Origin: Actinernus sp. WN-2022
Taxonomy: Eukaryota > Cnidaria > Anthozoa > Actiniaria > Actinernidae
Direction: 5' to 3'
DNA length: 64,000 nt
NCBI GenBank assembly: GCA_030867875.1
Contig: JAOWCC010000936.1
Coordinates: 79,455,032-79,519,031 of the forward strand
The notes below the pieces were generated by a model. It saw nothing but the letters and a program-made list of their open reading frames with translations, was not told the DNA's origin and searched no databases. Below, one piece after another: positions 9,715-19,158 of the stretch (positions are counted from its first letter, which is position 1; every line of letters begins with the position of its first letter). A program made the position numbers and the translations under genes.

Positions 9715-10036
9715 AACAGGTGTAGTTGATTTGGTTCCCCGTGGATTTGCTTCGGGCGGAAACCCAACCCCCGTCGATCGTGTTCCCCTCGGTTGCTTTT
9801 GTCCCTGCAGTATACATATTTTGCTTAGATTGTTGTTGCTTTGATATGTAGAGGATAAACATAGAAATACAAATCAGACTGCGGGATTCTTGCAACAGCA
9901 TTTAATTGATCTTTATATGCCATGATGACCCTCTGAGGTGTCACAGCGGATTTGACTGATCCCCCCGTGGATTTGCTACCCCCCGGATCAAATCCGCTAG
10001 TGGATTCGATCCCCTCTCGCGGATTCGATTCCCGCT
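9715..10036 (+). repeat. Direct pair of GGTGT...CCCCGTGGATTTGC modules
   Basis: Two direct copies, 9717-9800 and 9937-10035. Each starts AGGTGT, passes a GATTTG word and a C-run, then CCCGTGGATTTGCT. The second continues GGATCAAATCCGCTAGTGGA, TTCGATCCCC and CGCGGATTCGATTCCCGC. The layout parallels the ends of the element at 11361-12868 with different palindrome bases. See findings. Confidence 0.6.
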
Positions 10037-10405
10037 TGACGAGATGTAAAGACAACTAGGTATCTAGTGATTGAACTCAATAAACAAGACACTGTTTGAA
10101 TCGATTTAAACACTTTTATTATTCAAATCTTCAAACAACCCGCAGTCATCTTACAAACATTTTCAATTGAAAGTTTCTGGTGATTGGCTAAACAGCACTC
10201 GCAGGGCTCGATATTAAATCTAGCAAATGGCAAATTAAAACAAATTTGCGAGTGCAAAACATTTATGCTAGTCAATTTTCCTTGCCGTCTGACAATCTCG
10301 AACAACCATGGCATATTTACAAGAGTTTATTAACCTAATTCAAATGTGATGCACACTTGTATAAATAAACTTCGTACTTTGTAAGTTAAAGTGAAGCTAT
10401 GTACT
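10037..10405. other. AT-rich gene-free stretch
   Basis: Contains repeat words seen elsewhere (ACTCGCAGGGCTCG, AAATTTGCGAGTGCAAAA), suggesting an old CTCG-type foldback repeat. No gene seen. Confidence 0.4.
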
Positions 10406-10469
10406 GTTTAATAAACGAGCAGCAGTGTTTTATCAGGTTTTTAAAACACGTGCTGCGAGTTTATTAAAC
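10406..10469. mobile_element. 64-bp palindromic MITE
   Basis: A near-perfect hairpin: GTTTAATAAACGAGCAGCA at the left pairs with TGCTGCGAGTTTATTAAAC at the right, with GTGTTTTA and TAAAACAC inside and a loop of about ten bases. Confidence 0.8.
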
Positions 10470-10821
10470 GGCTTCAAAAACGTATAATGCATGGTTACTT
10501 AATGAACCACTGAACCTTTGTATTTACAACGCCATGCAAAATATTCGAGTAATCTCCGCCTGCGATTACGAACATCTCGAGGGAATGACATGAAGAAATT
10601 ACCATACTATGTTGTTTGACAACGCATCCTCGCTCTACTTCAGTAAATGGCAAACACGCTTGAAGTACCGATTGTTGTAATACTACGACAAGTCCTAACC
10701 CGAACCATAGACCGAACCCTAACCATCGGACGAGTTCGCGGGTAAACGACGGGTTTTCACTCACTAGAGCTAGGGTTCACAGGTAACAAGAAGAGAAGGT
10801 AAACGAGAGGAAAGAATTTTT

Positions 10822-10908
10822 TGAGCGCTCCTACTCGGGCTTGAACTCGTAATCGTTTGCGTGTTGTGCTTGGCAGTGCAGGCGTCGCGACCACTACACT
10901 AAGCGCGT
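10822..10908 (-). mobile_element. tRNA-derived SINE head
   Basis: On the minus strand, GCGCTTAGTGTAGTGG resembles an A box and GAGTTCAAGCCC a B box, about 50 bases apart. The flanks cannot form a proper acceptor stem, so this is a SINE head or tRNA relic and not a tRNA gene. Confidence 0.6.
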
Positions 10909-11005
10909 CTACCGCCGTTCGCATTTGGACAATTGTTTATCTTTATCCTTGGACTGGTTTTAAGAATGTCATTGTTTAATTTGTGTTCCAGAATAGGCAA
11001 TATTC

Positions 11006-11100
11006 ACGAGTACTCAATGGAGGCTCATGCGGGGGATTCTTTTCTAATGCTAAATAGCTTTCAGCAAATTCCCCCGCATGAGCCTCCATTGAGTACTCGT
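11006..11100. repeat. Hairpin with 38-bp arms
   Basis: ACGAGTACTCAATGGAGGCT and CATGCGGGGGA at the left are mirrored by TCCCCCGCATG and AGCCTCCATTGAGTACTCGT at the right around a loop of about 25 bases. The arms are nearly perfect. It is a possible MITE core or a small-RNA hairpin source. Confidence 0.8.
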
Positions 11101-11386
11101 TCCAGCTCGTCCGTGAGAATACGAATATTGTCTATTAGCGATTATTGATAATTGAAGAGCAAAAGCCAATTACTGATTATTGGTAATTCTAGAACGAGGA
11201 TATGTTGTGTTTGAAGTGGCTTGTTCTTGCATTGTGTGGCAAGAACAAGCTTGGGCAAGAGGCTGCACTTGAAGGATTTGGTGTCGTGGTTGACATCGAT
11301 AAAGTTCAAGACTTGGAAAGCGATGTGACTGACATGACGGCAGACTCAAAATTTTTGACTCCGGTGTCACAGCGATTTCGCCCCCT

Positions 11387-11387
<1 letters not shown>

Positions 11388-11439
<52 letters not shown>

Positions 11440-11440
11440 A
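11388..11440 (+). repeat. Poly-C tract
   Basis: About 49 consecutive C at 11391-11439 within the left end of the element. Length in the read data is probably unreliable. It creates a spurious polyproline frame. Confidence 0.95.
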
Positions 11441-11538
11441 GTGAATTCGCCCCCCCGGGGCGAAATCGCTAGTGAATTCGCCCTCCCCGGGGCGAAATCG
11501 CTTGTGAATTCGCCCCCCCCCCCCCGGCCCCCCCCTAG

Positions 11539-11638
11539 NNNNNNNNNNNNNNNNNNNNNNNNNNNNNNNNNNNNNNNNNNNNNNNNNNNNNNNNNNNNNN
11601 NNNNNNNNNNNNNNNNNNNNNNNNNNNNNNNNNNNNNN
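11539..11638. other. Assembly gap, 100 N
   Basis: Exactly 100 N flanked by C-rich and G-rich runs. This is a conventional placeholder of unknown true size. Confidence 1.
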
Positions 11639-11867
11639 CCCAGTGAATTCGCCCCCCCTAGGGGGGGGGGGGGGGGGGGGGGGGCGAAATCGCTAGTGAA
11701 TTGTACTCATATTTCTTATAGAAATCGCCCCGCCTCAGAAAATAGAAGCAGTACATGTTAACGCAATGAATACAAAGTGGTTTTTTTTATAAATCTGAAG
11801 TCTTTTTTAAATAAAATTAAGTTTAAGACCTCTTTAGCTACTATTTCTACTACTGACTACAAAAATA

Positions 11868-12430
11868 TGCGAGTCGGTAACACTCCTTTTCTTCGGAAGG
11901 TCATTTCAAATTCTTTCCGAATTTGAGTTTATTACACTGCTAGAAACTTTCAAAACTTACCGCCGTTTTATCATTAGAGTAATAAGCTGTTTATCCAGAA
12001 AGGTCTTCCTAGTTTGAACTGATCTAATTACCAAATTATAAACAAGTGCCGTTAGCTCAATTGAATATAGAACAAAGCACTCAAGTCGATAACGCTCCTT
12101 TATTCGGCAAAGTTCTTTCAAAATAGATGGATCGATGCGAGCATTACTAGTTTTAGTATTATACGACTTGGCGGACCGTATGGTTTTCATAAAAATCATC
12201 AGGCTATTTGGCAGTTGTTTCCAAATATGAGCTCGATCCACTCGCTACAAGCTAAGGTAAGTTTTAAAACTTCCCGCCGTTTTCGATCTTAATTAGTTCA
12301 TTAACTTGTTTATTCAGAAGGTTTTCAATTGAAAATAGAACAAAGCACGCGAGTCGGTAAAACTTCCTTTATTCGGCAAAGTCTTTTCAAATTAGGCGGA
12401 TTTACGGGTTATCAAAACCACAATAATTAC
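11868..12430. repeat. Diverged tandem repeat inside the GC-ended element
   Basis: Three diverged copies, spaced about 215 and 265 bp, of a block with (G/A)AGTCGGTAA-ACTCCTTT, TCGGCAAAGT-TTTCAAA and, further on, CCGCCGTTTT. The copies near 12083 and 12348 also share AATAGAACAAAGCAC upstream. Confidence 0.65.
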
Positions 12431-13118
12431 ATCATCTACCTGTTGGCTTCAGGTAAGAAATACTAACAACTAATCATTCGAAGATTGACAAAGATTGTAG
12501 GTGGATTGCAGAATCCCTTGTCGAGTTTCTTGTTGCACAGCTCGCGCGAATGAAAATTGCAGCATTTACCGTAGCTTACCAACACGAATTTTGTCAAAGA
12601 AAAACGAAGCGTGAATTTTAAAATAGAATTGAATTGAATGCCTTACACATTACTGATAGCTTTTTGCATTACTATTCTCCACTTCCAATACATTACAGTA
12701 ATAATAATAAGGAAAACATATGTATTTATAACCTTTTAAAAGGTTGGAGGGGAAGGGGGCGAAATCGCTAGAGGGGGGCGAGGAAGGGGGGCGAATTCAC
12801 TAGCGATTTCGCCCCCGGGGGGCGAATTCACGGGGGGGGGGGGGGGGGCGAAATCGCTGGTACACCGGCACAAAATATGAAGAGGATGTTTGTAAGTTTA
12901 ATGCACGTTTTTATTATTTTACGGCTTTGAGATTGGTTTAATAATTGGAACTAAACAGTGGCTCGGTAAACGAGTAATGGTAGTTGGATAACTTCATTTT
13001 AAAAATATTATCTGTGTATCTCGCGATCGGTAGTCTGCTGATATTAGTAAATTTAGTGCAAAATTTATTATCTAGGTACCTTATGTTCCGTGTACTTTTT
13101 TCTATCTTTGGGTCTTAA

Positions 13119-13704
13119 AGTGCCACTACGACGAAAATTTACCATTTCGATTTGCCACTTTTCAGTGTCCATAGGTCAATCAGTATTAGTAATATCCGAA
13201 ATAGTAAAAAATATTCCCAAATGGGCATCTTAAACCACAAATTTTAGGAGAGTTTACCGGTAAAATTCTGTCCGCCATTGCTGGAAGCCGTGCCCTTTGT
13301 TCAGCTTTAAACAAAGGTTTATTCACCGGAAGTGATGTCATACACTTAACACGACAACCTCGTGGCGCGAAATAGCGTGCATAAAAAAAGTAGCCAACCT
13401 CGCAAAGATAAATATAACTTTCTTCTTATGTACGTGAAGACGTTTTTAGTAGAAATATGCCTCCAGGCGTTGTGTTCTGCAGGCGAGCGTTAAGTGTATG
13501 ACATCATTTCCGGTGAATAAACCTTTGTTTAAAGCTGAACAAAGGGCACGGCTTCCAGTAATGGCGGACGTGTAGATTCAATATTCGGAGCTAAAATATT
13601 AAGACTTCCTGTCGTTGTATCGAAAAACAATTTGAACTGGTAATAATTCTACTTTATGAATATGCAAAAACATTGATATGTCAAAATTTGATCGTAGGGG
13701 CACT
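13119..13704. mobile_element. TTAA-flanked foldback MITE (AGTGCCACTACGA ends)
   Basis: TTAA at 13115-13118 and 13705-13708 bound a 586-bp element. The ends are AGTGCCACTACGACGAAAAT and, on the complement, AGTGCCCCTACGATCAAATT. Inside, a long inverted repeat runs from CCGCCATTGCTGGAAGCCGT to the mirrored ACGGCTTCCAGTAATGGCGG. It includes TTCACCGGAAGTGATGTCAT against ATGACATCATTTCCGGTGAA. TTAA duplication is the known signature of piggyBac-type transposition. There is no coding capacity. Confidence 0.85.
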
Positions 13705-13708
13705 TTAA

Positions 13709-15271
13709 CTTTATCAGTGAATTCTTAACTAGGATGAAACTTTATATAAAATTTCATGTTCATCCTGAGAAAGCTTAAACATCAATAGAAATTCCAAGAG
13801 TTGCAAGGTGCTTATCCATTGTCTCAATCATTAACCCTCGTTTCCCCCTGGGACAGAATTCAAATCCCTCAGCGGGCTTTTTAGAATGATGAGATTTATC
13901 AGGTATAAAGGAGCATGCACGTGACTGATTTGCTTCATCTGATTGGAAAAATGCTCATTAATTATTCATGAGTTTTTGAAGTGGAACATAAAGAATATCA
14001 GGGTGTACGTTGGAAAAGTCCTCTCAGCTGACATTTGCCTAGTGGTTTAAGCTTTCAAGCAATCTTTGTTTTAAGTCTGTACGTGCAGTACATCCAACAA
14101 TATAATCAATTTCGAGTCATGGCTTATGACTTCGTTGTTAATCGAAGCACTGAGCAGAAACTCAGTACTGACAATTAATGTTTGAGTCGGTTATTCTCCG
14201 GGGTTATTCTCCCGGGTTATTCTTTGTTAAGAATGTGATGTAAAGTGGTAAGCTGTAGTGCTAAGTGTGCACTAAGCTTGGCATGCACCACTATACTTAA
14301 AGCTTCTCTAAGAAATTCTCTTTTGGGCTTTAAAAGTGCTAGGTCCGTCTCATTATTCCGAATATGATAGGCTTTTTGGTATTCACTTCTTCTGCGCGGT
14401 GCATGTGGTCATTAACTAAAGTATTTTATACATAAATACGGATTTTGTATTTGATCGTCTTACATGGAGCTGAATGACCGTAATATTGTTGTTGTTCACA
14501 CTACTATGAGCTTGCCTTCATCTCAGTTCAGTGAAATTTACCATCTCGGAATGCCGGTGAAATAGGTTTTTAAAATCCGATAAGTATGCGTCAGATTGTC
14601 TCCCTCGTCTCCCTCATTCTTACATTTCTCATAAGTCTAGCAGACTCATGTGAGCTCCAAACCACTGGAGACACAGGTCTTGTCCATTATTGCCATGTAC
14701 TTATGTGCATAGATCAATAGCGGGAAACTTGAATTCCGGCCGATTCTGGGAAGTTGATATTTGAAACTCAGGGAACGGTTGATACTTGAAATCCCAGCAG
14801 CTATACTTTCGCGATATACGTCTATTAAAGCCCAGGCCGCCCAAGTTCTGATTATGTATATCGAAGCAGTTAATTACTCAGAATAATAACGTAAATTTAG
14901 TTACAGATCTTCTGTAATACAAGGTAAATAAAGGAAGAAGGCGTACTTGAAGGTGTTTTGTCGTCCTATTTGTGTTCAGGTCGCTAGAACGGTGTTTTAT
15001 GGAAGTCCTGAGTCATAAGCGCTTCACCCCTCTAACCAGAGCGGTTGGGGCGGCCTGTGATTAAAGTAATAAAAATGGCTAAAATACGAGCAGCCGAACA
15101 GGCGCTACTGAATTACATTGCACTTAATCGTTAATTGAACTTGCACACTAATGATCAACGGTTAATACTGATAGATGCAAAAATGAAAAGGAGAACTGAA
15201 TTAACTAGTTTTTGCATCGAATTATATAACTACTTTTTGTATCGAATTGAATTGACTGTGTCTGCACCGAA
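13709..15271. other. Gene-free stretch
   Basis: No convincing ORF, tRNA or foldback. Small features are a GGGTTATTCTC triplication at 14195-14220 and, at 15205-15275, repeated TTTTTG(C/T)ATCGAATT words that lead into the next palindrome. Confidence 0.5.
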
Positions 15272-15275
15272 TTAA

Positions 15276-15526
15276 CAAGTTTTTGGATGTCTTTCTAGCC
15301 TTTTGGGCGATTCTCATGTTTCAACCAATGAAATCTCGTACTTGTTGTCGGTGTTATTGTTTGGGTCCATCGAGACTGGTGAAACCTAGGCCAGTTCAGG
15401 CCAGTTAGGGTTGAATCGCCTCAAATTTCGTATGGACCCAAACAATAACACCGACAACAAGTACGAGATCTCATTGGTTGAGACATGAGAATCGCCCAAA
15501 AGGTTAGAAAGACATCCAAAAACTTG
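15276..15526. mobile_element. TTAA-flanked palindrome with 98-bp arms
   Basis: TTAA at 15272-15275 and 15527-15530. The left arm begins CAAGTTTTTGGATGTCTTTC and runs to TGTTTGGGTCCAT near 15372. The right arm mirrors it from ATGGACCCAAACA near 15431. Arms differ at only a few positions. The loop of about 60 bases includes CCAGTTCAGGCCAGTTAGGG. Confidence 0.85.
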
Positions 15527-15691
15527 TTAATTCCCACCCCAGTTTTCCAACCAGGGGCAATGTTTGCATTCAATCCTCCTGTATTCCCCCACATATCTCC
15601 GTGGTTAGCCCGGGGGCCGACCCCTCGGGGAAGCCGCTGATAGGTGCATAACCAAGCACAGGACACAAAATGACATAGCAATTTGTCTTAA

Positions 15692-17681
15692 GGTGGCTCG
15701 CCTGGATTTTCCAGGGACGCACCATATCCACTTTGAACGGCTGCTACTCCACTGTCAGAGCACGGTCGGGCTAGCCACTTCACCCATTTACTAGAAATAG
15801 AATAAACTTTCCAAAAATGTAGGTTTGTTTGACATCGGTGTTACCATAGCAACACAGCGTTGACGTCATGTGTTTTACATTTCAGCAATTTTCTCGAAAT
15901 CTAGACCTAATCTTTTAAAACGACCTAGTGTCCCTTGTAGTCTAAATGTAGGCCTTCAAGACTACAAAGTTTAAAAAAATTGTATGAGAGCGTTTTCGAA
16001 AACAAATGGGTTGAATATTTTCATTCAAAAAATAAACAGTTCGCCTTACTTCCTGTTTAGTCGTCGAGAACTGTGTTAGCCGGACCGATTCAAACGCTGT
16101 ATTTAGCATATTTCATACCTGTGGCATAGGACTACTTCCCATGAAAATTTCATTCCATTTGCTTTATTCGATTTCGGTTTATGGAATAATAAGTAATGTA
16201 ATAAATATGCTCATTTTACTCAAAATAGTAACGTATTTGCTAAGGAAGCTGTAATTCGAAAACTAGTCGATAAATATTTTTTTAATCCATTCACCTGAAA
16301 TTCAACATGTACTACCCTTGTCCTGTAAATTTCAAGAGCATTGAATCATTTTAAGGGCGCGAAATAAAAACAAAAACATAGGGAACTTTTAGATTCATCC
16401 ACGCAAGCTTCATTGCTGTATCATTTTGTTTATAGCTTGTGTCTTTCCGAAATTTCTCTTTTGTCTAGATTCTACATACTTGTGTGCTTTTGAACTAACA
16501 AGTTTACCATGCACGCTTGAGCAAGCTACACTTCGCTACTGCCGGAACGCTCGTGCAAATTCTGTTCTTAGGACAATGACATGCAAATTAGTTAAACCAT
16601 GAAGCTTGGCAGTGCGGGATGATAATGTTGAATAAGTGTGTTTTTAGTAACCAGATCGGGAAAAAGTGCCCGTGACGTATAGACCACATTTTCTAAATCA
16701 AAATTAAAAACGAGATTTTGTATTAGTGATATTATAAAACCTTTTGTAAATAAATATTATAAGTTATATTATAACAGCGTTACAACTGGCAGCGTGACTA
16801 TTGTACTAAAAACAGAATTTGCACGAGCGTTCCGGCATTAGCGAAGTGTAGGCAAGCGTGCATGGTAAATTTGTTAGTTCAAAAGCACACAAGTATGTAG
16901 AATCTAGACAAAAGAGAAATTTCGGAAAGACACAAGCTATAAACAAAATGATACAGCAATGAAGCTTGCGTGGATGAATGTAAAAGTTCCCTGTGTTTTT
17001 GTTTTTATTTCGCGCCCTTAAAATGATTCAATGCTCTTGAAATTTACAGGGCAAGGGTAGTACATGTTGAATTTTAGGTGAAAAGATTTAAAAAAAATTG
17101 TATCGACTAGTTTTCGAATTACAGCTTCCTTAGCAAATACATTACTATTCTGAGTAAAATGAGCATATTTATTACATTACTTATTATTCCATAAACCGGA
17201 ATCGAATAAAGCAAATGGAATGAAATTTTCATGGCAAGTAGTCCTATGTCACAGGTATGAAATGTGCTAAAAACAGCGTTTGAATCGGTCCGGAACACAT
17301 AGTTCTCGACGACTAAACAGGAAGTAAAGCGAATTGTTTATTTTTTGAATGAAAATATTCAACCCATTTTTTTTCGAAAACGCTCTCATACAATTTTTTT
17401 AAACTTTGCAGTCTTGAAGGCCTACATTTAGACTACAAGGGACACTAGGTCCTTTTAAAAGTTTAGGTCTAGATTTCAAGAAAATTGTTGATATGTAAAA
17501 CACATGACGTCAACGCTGTGTTGCTATGGTAACACCGATGTCAAACAAACCTACATTTTTGGAAAGTTTATTATATTTCTAGTAAATGGGTGAAGTGGCT
17601 AGCTCGACCGTGCTCTGACAGTGGAGCAGCAGCCGTTCAAATTGGGAATGGTGCGTCCCTGGAAAATCCAGGCGAGCCACC
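15692..17681. mobile_element. 2-kb TTAA-flanked foldback element with ~880-bp arms
   Basis: TTAA at 15688-15691 and 17682-17685 flank GGTGGCTCGCCTGGATTTTC and its mirror. The arms run 15692 to about 16575 and about 16803 to 17681 and match closely throughout. For example, GACATCGGTGTTACCATAGC pairs with GCTATGGTAACACCGATGTC, and ACGCTCGTGCAAATTCTG near 16550 pairs with CAGAATTTGCACGAGCGT near 16813. The central 227 bases are unique. No long ORF is present in either arm. This is a non-autonomous long-TIR element. Confidence 0.92.
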
Positions 17682-17685
17682 TTAA

Positions 17686-17895
17686 TACGATTCCAAACCA
17701 GAATGAATAGTTCTGGCTCCGCGGGAAAACCCGAGCTCGAAGGTCAACATAACCGCTAAGCCAATCAGCACCCGCTATGAGACACCAGCCAATCAGCGAC
17801 TGGTTACAACATTCCTGTATCTATCCACGTGACCTAGAACACGATTAACTCATCCATAGTACCCTTTCCTTCCTTTGATTACGGAGGTCTGTGTA
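17686..17895. other. Short unique spacer
   Basis: Repeated (A/C)CCAATCAGC words at 17760-17800. No gene. Confidence 0.4.
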
Positions 17896-18425
17896 CCCCG
17901 GGGGGGGGGGGGGGGGAGGGGGGGGGGGGGGGTGGTACTCCTGTTTGTGACGTATTATGTATGTGCCGCGGGGGTGGGCCAGGGTTTTGAGCTCGGTTTG
18001 GGCAGGTAGGGTCAGGGTTTTGACCTGATTTGGGCAGATCAGGGTAAGGATTTGAGTATAATTTGGGTGCAGTCAGGGTCGGGTTCCCGGGCTGTGCACA
18101 GGCGGTTTCTCCCCATGTAGAGAGAATGGGGAGAAACGGAAACGATAAAATCGGGGTAGGGATGCTCGTCGGACATTTTCGATTTGACCCCGAAGAGGTA
18201 CTAAAATGGGCGTGGCTCAGGCTTATTTTGACCCCTAAAAGATAATAGAAATGTAAATTGATAACGGCTTTTTTGTTCAATTGACACCCGACCCCTAAAA
18301 GGTACCGCTTCAGATAGAAATGTCTGTGTTTGATACCCTAAGTGGTACCAAACTCCTGATTTTGACCCCTAAAAGGTACGACGAGCACCCATGTACCCCT
18401 CACATAAGGGAGTCCCCCCCCCCCC
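17896..18425 (+). mobile_element. Poly-G/poly-C-ended repeat with GACCCCTAAAAG motif, copy 1
   Basis: Runs from a G tract at 17899 to a C tract at 18415-18425. The right 300 bases match 31940-32232 on the opposite strand: AGGGATGCTCGTCGGACATT, TACTAAAATGGGCGTGGCTC, GTACCTTTTAGGGGTC-type words and CATGTACCCCTCACATAAGG. TTTTGACCCCTAAAAG or close variants occur three to four times. The left 180 bases carry AGGGT(C/T)AGGGTTTTGA-type repeats. No ORF other than a polyproline artefact. Confidence 0.8.
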
Positions 18426-18611
18426 GGGACTTGGAGCAAGTCTAGTTCCCCCCTTCCACAGAGAGGGAAACGTACGACACTAAGAACGGCTGCGAATCAT
18501 TAATGACTTAACATGTCTGTCCTCAGACAATCAGAATTGAGTATTTTTCGAATCGACGAGGGCGATATCGGTTTTCCGAGTGCAAATTTTCCGTGTAATA
18601 CCATTGAGGCA

Positions 18612-18900
18612 ACTGAATTAATCACTAATTTCAACTTGAAATTTCACGCGTAATTTGTAATTTCACATGTGAAATTTCAAACGCCGCCTACGCGCGCTTA
18701 TAATAATGTTTTTCTGGATCGTAATTTTCTCTCCATAATATTAATGATCAAATAGTGACTCATGAAATTAGGGATAAATTTCACTTGTGTTTGTCAAAAT
18801 CTACGTAATTTCCCTCGCTGAAGCGGCTCGGGAAATTACTTCGATTTTGACAAAGACGCGTGAAATGTATCCCTAATTTCACTCGTGTCCATTTGATTAC
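18612..18900 (+). mobile_element. MITE family 'TTCACGCGTAATTT', copy 2
   Basis: Second copy of the repeat at 1786-2062. It retains the internal inverted repeat (TTTGTCAAAATCTACGTAAT against ATTACTTCGATTTTGACAAA) and carries a small extra CACATGTGAAATTTC segment. It lies about 250 bp upstream of the TMEM115 start codon. Confidence 0.8.
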
Positions 18901-19158
18901 CTGTACTAATTACCGAATCAGGCTTGTGATTTTCCTTGAATTGCATAGTCCAATGAATTACTTGATAATTTATAGTACTTTTGTTAATATTTTGCAAAGT
19001 TATGAATACAGTGGTGATTCCACCCCTTTTGGTCAATCGGCGTCTGATTTCGCAAAATACGCATGCATTTCTGACCTATATGCGATTCTAATGATGACGT
19101 CATCTGTGCAACGTTGCCTGTTGACAAAGCGCATGCGCACAACAGACAAATATCGAAA
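18901..19158 (+). promoter_or_regulatory. TMEM115: Probable TMEM115 promoter and 5' UTR
   Basis: Non-repetitive interval just upstream of the start codon, with ATGACGTCATC at 19094 (CRE/ATF-like palindrome TGACGTCA) and GCATGCGCA at 19130. There is no clear TATA box. The role is inferred from position and the CRE-like site. Confidence 0.45.

Larger units (their letters stand above)
11361..12868. mobile_element. GC-ended TIR element with palindromic subterminal repeats
   Basis: The left end CCGGTGTCACAGCGATTTCG and the right end, whose complement is CCGGTGTACCAGCGATTTCG, form terminal inverted repeats. Both ends carry alternating CGAAATCGCTAGTGAATTCG palindromes separated by C or G runs. The interior (11700-12740) lacks an ORF. 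It contains three diverged copies of a GAGTCGGTAAAACTCC / TTATTCGGCAAAGT block, near 11868, 12083 and 12348. The long homopolymers and the N gap mean the exact length is uncertain. Confidence 0.7.

Noticed and set aside
10680..10730. Telomere-like CCCTAACC words
   Set aside because: Only two or three irregular occurrences, with no array.
11202..11761. Polyproline open frames around the N gap
   Set aside because: They arise from poly-C tracts of unreliable length and from translated N.
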